Shown here: positions 23,708-35,521 of the stretch, in pieces
Layout: each line of letters begins with the position of its first letter
Numbering within the stretch: position 1 is the stretch's first letter
Assembly (NCBI GenBank): GCA_030248065.1
Contig: JASAMV010001328.1
Location: forward strand, 62,001 to 126,000
Source of the DNA: Rhynchonema sp. JSB1_4
Lineage: Eukaryota > Nematoda > Chromadorea > Monhysterida > Xyalidae
DNA length: 64,000 nt
Direction: 5' to 3'
Made by a program: the position numbers and the translations under genes
The notes under the pieces: generated by a model
What the model saw: the letters and a program-made list of their open reading frames with translations, nothing else
Told to the model about the DNA's origin: nothing
The model's database searches: none

Positions 23708-26700
23708 ATGCAATTGCTCACCCTTACAACGTACCAGCGTGCGTTTGTCTACGCACTAGTTGCGTGCTGTATCTATTGGCGTCAACGTATGTCATCTACG
23801 AATATCAGCCACGACCAGCTGTACCCGATAGTGCACTTGATCGGTGCGTTCGTCAATAGACGACATTTGGAGCTCATTGGAGTCACCAAGAAGTGGCCAC
23901 TTGCACTCGCGAGGAATATTGAGATGTCGATCCAGATAAACGGTTAGGTGATAACAGTTTGCGTATGTAAAAAGTCATTATTTGCCTTGTTGTCTCAGGC
24001 ACACGCCTCGTGCTGACATTCGACGTCTTCGACCTGACCATCGGCGATAAATTCGAGCCATCATGCGATTGGAAGGGATACCTGTACCGAACCGAACTGC
24101 TTCAGTCGACTGTCGATTCCAATGCCGAATTGGTATCGCTTCAATCGCTTGCCGATTCCGTAATGATGTTGAACATCAATCCACCCAACCCGGATCATCA
24201 ATCAATCATTTTATCTATCCCTGAAACATCGGGCAATCAAATTACAACACAATTATCCACTTGTGTCCTGCCGATCTACTTGGGTACAAATTGGATCGAA
24301 TTCTGTCAATTTATGGAATCGTGGACACATTTCGAAGCAGATCACTTTATCGTGATGTTCAGCTCGTTGACAAGTGAATACCGACAGATGATTCGGCTGT
24401 ATGAACGCACTGCACCAGTCAAATTGATTGGTTGGGTTATTTTTTATCGGCATCAAAAGTTGATGATCGATTCGGATCGAATTATTGTAGTTAAGTGACC
24501 TTCAGTATTTTTAACGGAGGGGGGCGGTTCTGGGGGTAAAAACTTGTGGCATTGGTAATTATCGAAATATTTTTACAAAAAAGGTCAAATTCGACCCATC
24601 TCGATCACCAATTTTGGTATCAAGTTCAGTTTGTTTACTCTTTGAATGAGTGTAACATGACACCGTCATTTGTTTTGCAGATTTCGGCTCGCTGGAAATC
24701 GCTGTCTACAGTGCTGGTCACGAAGTTGCACTGAACCTGTGTGTGCGATATGGTAGACACTCGGAATGGTACGACTTTGGTGATGTTGCACTGCAAATAG
24801 GCATATACTGTACTCTCTCCACAATGAACCTCCCTGTAGGTAATCCTCTGGTATGTAATATATAGTGAAGGAATTTTTGGTCCCCTTCTACCGTTCACCT
24901 CCTAATTACTGCTCAGTGTGGTGAACGTCCTATGCATAGCGAACAAAAATTCCCGATCGATTCACTATACGGAGAGTTGGCTGTACACATGCACCATATA
25001 TTGGTCGCACAATGACTATATGAGAATTCATCCCCCTAATTTTCCTGCATTGAAAAGGCGGATATTTGGCATTTTTTTCAAATTGGACCAGGTTTTGACA
25101 AGAACTTTGCATGCTTATCAGTGAGAAGAATGAGAAACACACGTGTGCAGAAGTTTCACCCTGAATTCTACGCAACCGAAATGGTTCGGGCTCGGGTTAC
25201 TGTAGCCACGTATTACACGCTTTGTGTGTGAAATCGATCACAGCACACACACGTTGATCACTCCCGATAAATAAAGCGGGAAAAGAAAGAGAAAATAACT
25301 CCTTGTCAAAACCTGATTCAATTTGAAAAAATCGCCAGAAACCCTCCTTGCCGATGTAGGAAAAATATGGGGATGGATTCTCATATAGTCATTGTGCGAC
25401 CAATACCATCGTAGGATGGCCCTGTTCGATCTCGATGAACTACTAATTTGGCGCGACCCTCAACGCATGTTGTTAGATTTCCTGAATGGTCAAGGCGAGC
25501 AGGACGATGAGCGAGCGCATGTGTACACTTTCAAGGTGCGTGATGTTTCATGCGGGTCACTTTGTGTTGCTCGACGATCAGATTCGTCAGCCTAGAAAAT
25601 GTTTCGGCCCATGGGTAAAAGTAGGCCACATTTCTAGGCTGAAATTCAAATTCAAATTCAAATTTTATCTGCAAGCTTACGCGAAGACCTTCACAAGATC
25701 CGGAAAAACCCTTAAAATAAAACAGTGTTAATAACAAAGAATGTGAACATGAATGAATAAACGACAATGGAAACGCACCGGTGAGATGAGACCAACCAAA
25801 CGAGCCAAACTAGCACAACCAACACACAACAATTTCAGCAACGGATGACGAGAACGAGAATACGATTTTAAATATTGATGATGATCTGAAAGCAGCAACC
25901 CAGTGACTGAGGAGATCAGTCAACGACGGCTGAAAATTTTGAGTTAATGTGGCAAGAAACTACGTCTCGACCACGTGAGTTTAGTTTAGTTTTAAAGGCC
26001 GCAATTGAGGCAGCAGAGACGACGCCCTCTGGTAGCCTGTTCCAGAGGTCCACGACACGATAGGCCCAGTACCCGGACAAGTCCGCACCCGCGCCATGGA
26101 CTCGACACAAACTGTGGGAGTGCCCTCGGGTTGGGCGGCCGGTGTCACGAGATGGAAAGAAGGATTCCTTGGTTACCCCAGGTATGTGACCGTGAATGAC
26201 CTTGTACACAAGCACAAGATCGTTCACGGTCCGGCGCTAAATTAGGGGGTCTAAATTTAGGGCATGCAAACGCTGTTGGTAAGACAGTGTCTGCATGCCA
26301 GGTTGACTGTCTGCCAGGCTGCCAAATGATTGACTGTCTTTGATTTACTGTGATAACATCGATATTCACAAAAATTGTCCAGTACAGCTGGCTGAAATTT
26401 TCGCGATATGACCTTAGGCTCGCCTGTCTGAGTTGTGTGCTCATTAGTTGTCGGAGACCACCTGTCACGCTAACGGCAAATTCTGAAAAATCCCCCACAC
26501 AAAGAGTAACATGACACTTTGACCATTAGCGTGGCGATCAGAAAGTCTCCTTCATTCAGAGCGCTGTCACCACACACCCTCAACCATCCTTCCTGCCCGA
26601 GAAGTACGGAATGCATCCAAGACCAGTCCAAATCAGCACCGTATCAATCAATTTCGATTATCTGACCGACCTCAAAACATCCTACATCGATTCGGCACGT

Positions 26701-26988
26701 GCCAAGAACATTGTTCGACCGCAGTCAGTGGACTTGGTCCATTTTCATTCTGTGCTCAACCGAGGCCTGATCTATCGCAAACAACGACAACTACCAAAAG
26801 CCGAGGCCTTCATTGCGCATCTCAGGGTCTACAGGGGTCAGGTGTATAACTTGCAGACGAGCAGACCCCTGAATCAGGGACACTTGGCGAAGATTATGAA
26901 TCGGTGGGTCTTGGTGATGTATCATTCTCTATTGAACTCTGACCGCCTAGCTTATCAGAATATTGCTGGATCAGTGCATTGCCGGTAA
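23708..26988 (+). CDS. GT92 family galactosyltransferase-like protein
   Basis: GT92 (formerly DUF23) enzymes add galactose to glycans in nematodes and other animals. Start at ATG 23708 (MQLLTLTTYQRAFVYALVAC) gives a signal anchor. Exon 1 runs to about 23947. Exon 2 (24000-24490) holds CVLPIYLGTNWIEFCQFMES and IRLYERTAPVKLIGWVIF. Exon 3 (about 24681-24770) gives LNLCVRYGRHSEW. Exon 4 (about 25413-25534) gives RMALFDLDELLIWRD with the conserved DLDE metal motif and AHVYTFK before a GTGCGT donor. Exon 5 (about 26560-26833 or beyond) encodes the C-terminal region with RPVQISTVSINFDY, VDLVHFHSVLNR and EAFIAHLRVYR. The true 3' end is uncertain. Intron 3 contains a MITE and intron 4 a retrotransposon fragment. 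Confidence 0.8.
25001..25403. mobile_element. TA-flanked MITE (TTGGTCGC family), copy 2
   Basis: Starts TTGGTCGCACAATGACTATA and ends TATAGTCATTGTGCGACCAA, a near-perfect terminal inverted repeat of about 35 bases. TA stands on both sides (24999-25000 and 25404-25405). The arms extend loosely inward (TTGGACCAGGTTTTGACAAG against CTTGTCAAAACCTGATTCAA). It occupies the intron just upstream of GT92 exon 4 and carries no gene. Confidence 0.85.
25640..26303 (-). mobile_element. 5'-truncated 3' end of CR1/jockey-like retrotransposon
   Basis: On the minus strand this encodes the last 103 residues of the reverse transcriptase polyprotein at 59177-60961, almost unchanged (VYKVIHGHIPGVTKESFF, YWAYRVVDLWNRLPE), followed by a related 3' untranslated region. 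It ends in an (AAATTTG)-type tail: on the plus strand, TTCAAATTCAAATTCAAATT near 25645. Similarity stops abruptly at about 26303, just after GCATGCCAGGT, which is the 5' truncation point. It lies inside GT92 intron 4, in opposite orientation to that gene. Confidence 0.9.
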
Positions 26989-27540
26989 ATTCTCTTAAAA
27001 ATAGAATCGTCACCTTTGATTTAAATGTTCGCGGGCACAGCTGATAGACGAGTTCTGCACAGCCAAAATTAGTGTTATCAACAAAATAATTCAGAACTGC
27101 TAAAATCTCGTGCCCACAACACAAAGGCAGATAAGAGCCGTTGACGATGCTTGACACACAGCACGGTTAAATCACAATTGCAGCAGTTTCGCGCGTCGTC
27201 TAAACACCAGCCAAGCATCGTATCCCGAACTCGAACTAGTGCCGTACCGTTCAGCAGCGTCTGCAATCGGCCGTCTACAGGAACTACAATGGCACAACAA
27301 ACAGTCAATGTGTCCAACGCTGTGGCACGCGTTTGATTGCTGTCATGGAATTGTAGACAGTCAGGAATGGATAAAGGCCGAACGGAAGTGGAGGACCTAT
27401 AATTTTGATACATAGGGGGATATAGCGTGTTTAATTCAGTTTGCTGTGCTCAGTGTCTCTCTGTATGTTTGGTTAAACGAATTCGGAACAAATAGTGGGA
27501 CTCGAGTCCCAAAAATTCGTACTGCGCTGCACCGATAATT
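26989..27540. other. intergenic, nothing recognised
   Basis: No coding exon or repeat is supported. The end of the GT92 gene or the first exon (signal peptide) of the next lectin-like gene might be hidden here. Confidence 0.35.
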
Positions 27541-29554
27541 GTGGACGAAATTAATTTAGCAGCAACGTGTCCTCGATCAAAGCAGATCAGATATTCTCAC
27601 TGCTTGCGACAATCAAACGTGGTAGTCGCTATATGTCATAGTGAAAATGCAAGAAGTTGGCAAGATGCCAATAAGCAATGCTCTGCTCTCCGAGAGCGAA
27701 CAACATTTTCGGTCGGTAGTCTATTTTCAGCCGACATACTGTAAGCTTGACTGAGATGGAAGCATAGATCGATGGAAACCTGCGGCGAAAGCGATACGTT
27801 TTATCGATCAATTGGTTATTTTGATAGATTCTCTCAGTTATTGTTGATTAATTGATTGATTAATTAAAGCAATCCATTGACTGTGTGACTAACGAGAACA
27901 GCTGGTTGGCCTCTGGATCGGTCGGCGAGTTCACGACAAACAACCACATCAACTGAATGCATTCATGCGAAATAAGGCAAAATAGGCAACCTCGAAATAT
28001 TTCACACCAGAGATCGGAAACGGGCCGGGTAAAGTCGGCCGGCCCGGCCCTGTCGGCGAAAACACCGGCCCGGCCCGGTGGAGGGCTGCAGGTCGGCCCG
28101 GCCCGGTCAGCCAATTTTCAAAGGCCGAAAACTGAAAAAGTCCAAAAAGCTGAAAAAAATTCGAAAATTTTCTGCAGAATACTTGTTTTCACTGTGCAGC
28201 TAGGGGGAAGGGGTAGGTATTGATAGGTATGTAGGTACATTGACGCGCCATCCTGATGCAGTACGTGAGTGGCCGCCCCGGCTGGTACTGTAGTAGGTAC
28301 ATATATAATTTTTGGCTCAAAATGGTTTAAAATCGGTATTTTTCACTCCATATACAAAGTACATAGGCGAAAAATCGCGCGTGACGCGCGAAATTAGCGC
28401 TTAAGAGAGTACATTCTCACCAATATGTATGTAGACATAAAAATTTTGTTCCCGGATGACCCCCTAGCTCGGCCGGTCGGTACAGTGGGTAGGTGGATTG
28501 CATGCAGACTTTTTTGGTGGTACAGTAGGTTGATTGCAAATGCCTGGGTATGGGTAGCTACACTGCTGCTTCTTTCTTCAAAACGATGACTGAGAAGATC
28601 AAGAACTGGGAAATGTTATTGCGCGAAGCGCAAAAAGTTGGAAATTTTGGTTCAAAAAATGGTAATTTCGCTTGAATTTAGGCATACCGGCCCGGCCCCC
28701 CCCCAAATCTCCGGCCCGGCCCGGTCGACCAAGTCCAAAATCGCGGCCCGGCCCGCTGTCGATCTTTGTTTCACACGCCCACGATTTCTGTGTTGCTGTG
28801 AGAAGAGCTGACTTAGAAGCGAGCCGATCGAAGGGCTTGCTAGCTAGAAAATGTGAAGGAACACAGTGCTTCATTTGTGAACAAAAAATGAGAATAGGTT
28901 TGTATAAATGCCGAATTTACATAAGAAATTTGATTTTATTTTATTGGTTTGAAATCACTTCGTAACACCGACAACAACGGATTTTCAGAGAAACCTCTTC
29001 CTACCGATGAGAAAGGTTATCAGAACGAAAAAAATCAACCGTGAGTATTGTAGCTCTAATTTTCTAGAAAAGTTTTAGAACGACCACATTCGGTATTTTC
29101 GGGCACCACCCAATATCCTCACCGAAGAATGATGCCAAGTTCGGGGCTGTTCGCATTGTGGTCACGGTCTTGATTGTATTCGGTGTGGCTACAGGGCTCC
29201 TCATTGTTCTTATCATCATCACTGTGCTGCTGCAGCAAAAGTATGGCGGAAAGAGGCGAGGGGTCTTTCGGTAAGCAGTTTTGGGCCGTCAGACAGTCAG
29301 ACAATCTGGTCTTGGACCGCTCGGTGAATCGTTGGTATTCGGTCATCATGCAAGTAAAGCTTGTGCGCACATTTGCTGTATCAGGGCATCATCAGTGCTA
29401 GACTACGCTTGACTTTGAGCTCGATTCCAGAGCAACAGAGAAAAGCAGCCGCCAAAGTGACAGTGCGAGCTCTAAGTCACCGATACCGATATTCGATGCA
29501 TACGGGCCTGAAACATCAAGTCGCCCATCACCAATTTCTCCCAAATCAAAATGA
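27541..29554 (+). CDS. C-type lectin-like membrane protein (paralogue 3, partial model)
   Basis: Pieces on the plus strand suggest a third lectin receptor. About 27541-27738 encodes QSNVVVAICHSENARSWQDA then NKQCSALRERTTF, the first half of a C-type lectin-like domain. A short exon (about 28987-29040, EKPLPTDEKGYQNEKNQ) precedes one with a membrane span (FGAVRIVVTVLIVFGVATGL through LLQQKYGGKRRG, about 29130-29271). The tail exon (about 29411-29554) is Ser/Pro-rich and ends SRPSPISPKSK-stop. The second half of the lectin domain was not found, and a GC-rich inverted-repeat element occupies 28005-28770 of the intervening sequence. The gene may be damaged or may have small unrecognised exons. 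The tail contains a TGAAACATCA word in frame (PETSS). Confidence 0.5.
28005..28770. mobile_element. GC-rich inverted-repeat element with CGGCCCGG motifs
   Basis: Both ends carry arrays of GGCCCGGCCC in inverted arrangement: CGGGCCGGGTAAAGTCGGCC near 28021 against CGCGGCCCGGCCCGCTGTCG near 28741. The outer flanks also match as inverted repeats (AGATCGGAAACGGGCCGGG against CGGCCCGCTGTCGATCTTTG). The core is AT-rich and contains no gene. Length about 770 bp. I could not identify a target duplication, so the borders are approximate. Confidence 0.55.
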
Positions 29555-29933
29555 CCTGATTGAGAATAGCCCTGAGCTGAGTCTGTCTGGTGGACCGACA
29601 CGGACAATCACCATGACCAAAGAGCAAACGAGCAAGACAATAAAACAAAAACATTGACTGTTGACCACATACACTTTGCAAATAACAGATGACATCAAAA
29701 TATCAATTTCGAACAGTAGTTCCACAATCTATTTCAACACCATTTTAATGAATCCTACCCATAGCAAATACTATGGCTTCATTCGTTTGCTTGCTGACAC
29801 TGAAATAAAACAAACCGTAATGATTGTTTGAGCTTTCCGTGCCTTCAGCTCCGCGTAAGGGCGTTTCATTTTCAAATTACTTGGCCTGATTTCTTCAAAT
29901 TCCATAAATACCCGGTCCCATCATTCCGTAATC

Positions 29934-32033
29934 ATGACACTCCTTCCCTGCCTACTATCACTGCTGATGATACTGTTTGAAACATCAGCTCATCACAGAA
30001 CTTACTCTGTCCTACGATTCGAATGTCTTCGAGCAAACAATCGAGATGACAATATCACTGCAGCCTACAGAGACGTGGGTAAAAAGTGCTTCACTTTGGT
30101 GCGCCAAAATCTAACGCAATCGAAAGCTGAGATCTTCTGCCAAAACCGGATATTGCCCGAGTCTGCTTTGTTCCATCGCGGCACACTTGTCACCATTGAG
30201 ACCGATGCCGAGGCATTTCTGAACATACTCATTGAGAACCTGGTTGGTCTCCATTTTCGTTCTTACTGTAATGTGGTCGACAGAGGTGCTTGATCATCAA
30301 CGTACAAATAGCTCAAATATATAGTTGTCGTCAACTGCTACTTATGACTTGTTAGATAGCTGGACGGTACTGGAATATGAATGCCTGTTTTCAACAAACA
30401 CCTTTTACAATTTGTTACAAAGTGAAACGAAGCGGCCCCTGGGATGGCTTTGCTGTTATCATGCCCTTCGAGGGTGAATAATAATACGTAATTGTGTAGA
30501 GAATGCGTTTCACGCCACAAAAAGTAATGTTGTTTACCATGATCTGTTATGATGGCATGGCGTATCATGGAGAGAGTAGAAGTTTGTAAGAGGAAGAAAA
30601 AACTGGCTCAGGTTTCCAGCGTGAGAGATGCAGCCCTTTTTTGGGATTATCTGTGTGTTTCATTAGATTCAGGGTAAGGCCTAAACCTAAGCCTAAGCCT
30701 AGTCGCAGGTCTAAGCCTAAACCTAAGCCTGAAAATAAGCATAAACTTAGGTCCACGCTTAAGTAAAGGACCGGGCTGGAGCATAGAGAAAATCAGTGAA
30801 AAAATCTAGAATTGGACAAACTTGGCAGGCTCTGCCTGGGAAGACCATATGAAATAAAAATAATAATAGTAAAACTAAATGTATTTCACACAGAGCTTCA
30901 TGTGCGAACAAGCTCTGTTTGTCGGTGGTCGCCACGTCGATCATTTTGAATGGCAGCGAACCGGTGAAGTGATCGATGAGAAAGATTCGAGTCTTTGGGC
31001 GAATAATACCAGACCAAATAAGATCAATTCGGAGAATTCAATTTGTCTAACGTTTAACTGCCACCAAAATCGATTCATAGACCCCGGACTCGCTGTGCAG
31101 TTCTGCCAGAAACCGACCTATTTCGTGTGCGAAAATTTGGCGAAGGGTAACTTATTTTACTATTTGAGGATGGGCGTGTGGTTGAAGCATCGTTTGCTGG
31201 ATAACAGCACTGAACGGTTCTGACTCTTGCGGTTGTTCATGGTGCAACTTTGTGACGCTGCTGCGATGGCCGACAAGCATGTCATCAGTGCAGTTCTTAC
31301 CCAAATCAAAGTTGCAGTAATTTTAGGCCAAACACAACCACCGAAACCTACCACAATTCCGTTGACCACACCAGCCAATCCTGGCACAACAACGAGCACT
31401 AAAAACGACAGCCAAGCCAAAGATCTGAATTCCCAATCTTCAGACGGTTAGAAGAACTGTTCCGTTTTTATTCATGTTTTAGAAATTTTTAACAAAAATA
31501 GATTTTTTTGCAGAAAAATGTCCAGCCGGAGCCACTCACGAGCTGACGCATAATCAAATCTACATCTTCATTCTGTTGGTCTCAGTTTGCGGGCTGGAAA
31601 TGACGGTCATTATTGGCATGATCGGAATTGGAATTTGTAGCAGACGTCGCACGAAAGTTAAAAGGTTAAATTATTTTTTTAAAAATTGATGTTTTACACT
31701 GACTTACCAAAATTCTCTCGAAGATTTAGCCAATCACAATCGCGTTCGATCAGAGATGTCGATAATGAAGAAGAAAAAAGTAATGAAAGTATTGGACAAG
31801 ACAACGAAAGATCGGCCTATCAAACCAAGGCAGAACAGCGAGCAATCACCGTGACGAAACCAATCGAATCGCTGCATAAATCGTTGCAGAAAAGCAAAAG
31901 GCAACTGAAAAGTAAATTGACAAAAGCTCCGATTCAAACCGAAAATCAAAATGAGCTCAATGAAAAGACAAGATCGCAAGAACATGACGAAGAAGTGCGA
32001 AGCCACCATTCGGACGCTGTGTTCAGGGACTAG
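29934..32033 (+). CDS. membrane-bound C-type lectin-like protein (paralogue 2)
   Basis: Start at ATG 29934 with signal peptide MTLLPCLLSLLMILF. Exon 1 (to about 30265) has GKKCFTLVRQNLTQSKAEIF then FHRGTLVTIETDAEAF. Exon 2 (30891-31145) has EWQRTGEVIDEKDSSLWANN, ICLTFNC and VQFCQKPTYFVCENLAK, closing the lectin-like domain. Exon 3 (31325-31448) is a Thr/Pro-rich stalk. Exon 4 (about 31514-31664) begins EKCPAGATHELTH and has the membrane span IYIFILLVSVCGLEMTVIIG followed by a basic stop-transfer (CSRRRTKVK). Exon 5 (31725-32033) is the charged tail ending DAVFRD-stop. The structure is the same as the minus-strand gene at 7506-9397, so the two are inverted duplicates now about 20 kb apart. Several N-glycosylation sequons are visible. 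A cell-surface glycan or pathogen receptor is plausible but inferred. Confidence 0.85.
30590..30790. repeat. telomere-like degenerate repeat in lectin paralogue 2 intron
   Basis: Contains runs such as GCCTAAACCTAAGCCTAAGC and AAGCCTAAACCTAAGCC, imperfect copies of the complement of TTAGGC, the nematode telomeric unit. The neighbouring words GACCGGGCTGGAG and GATGCAGCCC resemble sequence beside the similar tract in lectin paralogue 1, so this may be a dispersed repeat and not a healed chromosome end. Confidence 0.65.
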
Positions 32034-33116
32034 AGAATTGATCGATCGATATTTCGACTTCTTTCCTTAATGCTCGTCAAGAAAATAATTGTGATTTTAA
32101 TGAATTGATATCTCGAACGGATTTTCTTGCCATTAATTACCTCAAAATGGAAAAATATTTAATGATTTATTGGTTAATTGCAACTTCATTATGTAAGCAC
32201 AATTTTCTGCAAGTGAAACATAGTGCGGACTCCAAACTGTGGCAAATTTTGACGGACTTCATAATTTTTTAATATTGCAGCACACGTGCTGTCAGATTCT
32301 CACTATGGAAGTTCGTATTCCAGCGCAATAAAGCAAAATTTCGCAAGCAGTAATTTATGCACGTGGTTTGTTAAGATATCGGATGGTTTTGTGACTAATT
32401 GATTGCTTTCTGTGACTCGACACGCTTTTTCATGAATGCGCGGTTTTATTTCCAGTCGACAGCTCCAGTCTCATGAACCCATTCATTTACAATACTGATA
32501 TTACCTGCTCACAGCTTCAAACACCATCGAACTTGCATTTGAACAAATCAGCCTGGTATCAGCTGACCGCCTAGTCTATCATTGCAGCACTAAAGTTGTT
32601 TTGAAATTGTTTTGAATTCAGGCGTGAATAATGAAACCGTTCTTTCGGCGACTAATTCAATATTGACCTAACAAAGTGGAACAGTGCACGTCCCAATATG
32701 GGCTCGTCTACTCCGTCACCGCATGAGTTGTGGGTGACAGACTCAGAGAAATTCGATGACAGGCAAACCTCCACAGACAACAGAATCATACTATTTTGTT
32801 CACTGCGAAGAATATTCACTATGTAGAGCACAGCTTGGGAGCATTACATCAATTTGGGGACCGATCATTCGCTTACTACGCAAAGGGATTAAACTATGTA
32901 GAGGTTGACTATGTGGAGGTTTGACGGTTCAGCATACAGTAGGCGCAGAACGCCAAACAACCAATTGGCAGACTCTCATATTTTTGCAAGTCTTCTTGTC
33001 GCGCATCCACGTCATCATTCAACTGTAGGCTTCTATAGTTTTTGGTTGTTTCAAACGAGCGGTTTATAAAATTTTATAATACGCAGATTCAAAGAAGAAT
33101 GCGATGGGAACACAGC
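32034..33116. other. intergenic, nothing recognised
   Basis: No exon with a convincing domain or splice structure. The left flank of the long inverted-repeat element starts at 33117. Translation gives only short frames. Confidence 0.4.
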
Positions 33117-33673
33117 TACAGTACCAGCTGCAATTTTTGGCTGATTGAGGCCTGCGCCTGCAGAGCCTGCAGCGCCTGCAGGCTCACGAGCCTGCGCAGG
33201 CTCAATACAAAAGATAGCAGCCTGCAGGCTCGGCGCAGGCTTCGCAGGCCCAGTGTATAAGGCGGCCTTCACAATGCATGCGGGTTGCGGGTTGCGGGCC
33301 GATGTGGCCCGCAACCCGCACTGTGCATTGTGAAGACACAAGAAAGGCGGGTGGCGGGGCGCGGCTGGCGGCCCGACCCCGCCCCGCACCCCGCACCCCG
33401 CACGCAGAGTGTCCTTCACATCGCAGCGTGCGTATTGCGGGTGGCGGGCCAAATCGGCCCGCAACCCGCATTTTCTCGATTAGAACTGATCCTATTTTTT
33501 TGCGGGTTTGGGTCCTCAGCGCACGCTCGGATGGTTGATTTTTGTTGACCCATTGCTCAGGGAACACAGGTTTTCGACTCTCTATATGTTTTCGATGTTG
33601 CAGAATTCCAAGAACAGTGTGTCAAGCACAACATGCTTTATTTGCGCAAACAATTTGCATGCAAAATTTGTAC

Positions 33674-33705
33674 AGCTTAGCTTAGCTTAGCTTAGCTTAG
33701 CTTAG
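33674..33705. repeat. (AGCTT)n pentanucleotide microsatellite
   Basis: About six consecutive AGCTT units are readable in the line starting 33661, followed by a broken unit. Confidence 0.9.
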
Positions 33706-33886
33706 TTAGCGGTAAATGTTTGCGAAATGCACAGACGAAATTTGCTTCAAGGTTTGATACTTCCCCATGTTTTGAAAATTTTTATCACCACTTGAAACTT
33801 CGGTGGTCTCCAGACAAGGACAATGCAATCGGTATTTGTTGGTCATCTTAAAATCAGTACACAATACTAAAACTCAATAGTAGATA

Positions 33887-34450
33887 TTGGTCGCACAATG
33901 ACCACATAAGAATTCATCAAATCATTCCTGATTTTCACATTCAGTCATTCTTAACCGCTGTGCTATTTATGACTCTCACAAAACATTTTCACCGGAAAAT
34001 AAACCAGAAGAGCACCTATAAGCAATCCGCCAGCTCATGGCACTCCACACACAGGCTGCACGATAAATTACTGCCGTCAATGAGTGCATCTACTTTTCGG
34101 CAGCTATCCGTTGAAACATCCCCAAATTTTGCGACAGTGCATGTGCAGAGATGTGTTATGACAAGCAGCTTATGAAAGCCAGGTAATTTTAAAAGTCGGC
34201 CATCAAAGTATGGCACTCGCCCAGAGTGCACATCTTGTTTAGAAAATGGCGTGTGCTGCTGCATGCGCGCTATGTATAAAAGTGCCATGAACCGATGGAT
34301 TGCCTATACATTGCTGCGAGTCTGAAACATTTTGTAGACTGCATGCCTTGTGTGCGATCGCGCAACGCAACGTCACTGCCCTGTCACTTTCCTGCTTCAC
34401 GATTCAGGAAAAAAATTTGACCAGTTTTTGTAAACTTTTTGTGCGACCAG
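33887..34450. mobile_element. TA-flanked MITE (TTGGTCGC family), copy 3, nested
   Basis: Begins TTGGTCGCACAATGACCACA and ends AACTTTTTGTGCGACCAG, flanked by TA (33885-33886 and 34451-34452). Its right part (GCGATCGCGCAACGCAACGT, CAGGAAAAAAATTTGACCAG) is the inverted match of copy 1 at 21222-21494. It is longer than the other two copies (564 bp). It sits inside the TAA-flanked element, which itself sits in the long-inverted-repeat element. Confidence 0.8.
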
Positions 34451-35521
34451 TACCTGAATAGTACCAGTACATGTTTTTCGAGGTCAGTATTGACAAAGAA
34501 GTGCTCATGAATGTTATGCTTTGTGACGTTTCCTAAACTCCTCTTCGCCCGCAACCCGCATTTTTTTGGTTTCACAATGCACCCGCATGCGGGCAAGGAA
34601 CTGCGGGTTGCGGGTTTGCTTCAATTAGAACTTCTGGCCCGCAACCCGCACATTGCATTGTGAAACCTAGTGCGGATTCAATTTTTGCGGGCCCGCATTA
34701 CCTCGGCCCGCAACCCGCAACCCGCAACCCGCATGCATTGTGAAGGCCGCCTAAGCGGTCGCAGGCGCAGGCTCATGAGCCTGCAGAGCCTGCAGGCTCT
34801 GCAGGCTCGGCGGATGCACAGCTACTTTTTGTGATATGTGATGTGATTGTAATTCCGTTTTTCTCAGTTGTTTGAAGCATTTGGCGATGTTGAGGCTGCG
34901 ACATGCCAAAAACGGTGAAAGAATTAATGTTGAAACTGTCACAAAAACCAACATTTTATCAATATTCGCTGTCGAACAAGAAAAACGTTATTTTTCGCGT
35001 CCATATCAAGTTTCAGCAACAAAAACAGGTAGAAAGGTGATCATTCACAGACCAAACGTGCTAAAAAAGTATCCACACTAATGGCTAAATAGGAGATAAA
35101 ACGCATAAAACATTATATTCATGATCCCTGTTTTTGTTTCCACCAGTTTTTTCATTGGTCGGTGGCGTGATTTGTGAAATGTGTGTGCATCTTGTATCTT
35201 TGTGCGAAAAACATGGGTACAGAATAACGGCTGGGTGCGCTTTGCTGTTTTGCTTTCGTTCAGGTGCAGGCCCTAATGCAGTGACAAAGCATAATTAGAA
35301 GTCACGTGATAACCACAGCTCAGTGCACAGCTCCAAACACACACACGCACTCAATGTTGCATATTACTGTTTTCATACACGAGCATAAGGGTGTTCTCAT
35401 TTGCAACGTGGAACGCACAAACTCGTTTTCTGTTTTTGTCTGTATTGAAAAACGAAGCAAGAAATGCACCTTTTTGCGCAGTTCTAGATGCTATTTGAAC
35501 TAACTTCACTACTGATCTGAT

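Larger units (their letters stand above)
33261..34751. mobile_element. TAA-flanked (PIF/Harbinger-like) element with CCCGCAACCCGCA repeats
   Basis: Terminal inverted repeats GGCGGCCTTCACAATGCATG (continuing with tandem CGGGTTG) and the complement at the right end define 1491 bp. It is bordered by TAA at 33258-33260 and 34752-34754. The intact right arm of the host element has the unoccupied site CAGTGTATAAGCGGTCGCAG near 36706-36725, which proves both the insertion and the 3-bp TAA duplication. TWA-type 3-bp duplications are characteristic of PIF/Harbinger transposons. No transposase is visible. Internal sequence includes a (AGCTT)n microsatellite and a further element at 33887-34450. Confidence 0.85.

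Noticed and set aside
30640..30770. telomere-like tract as a true chromosome end or elimination site
   Set aside because: It is short, degenerate and lies inside an intron with coding exons on both sides.
33051..33567. long frames on both strands through GC-rich DNA
   Set aside because: They follow CCTGCAGG and CCCGCA repeats of transposon ends; overlapping frames on both strands are typical of such sequence.
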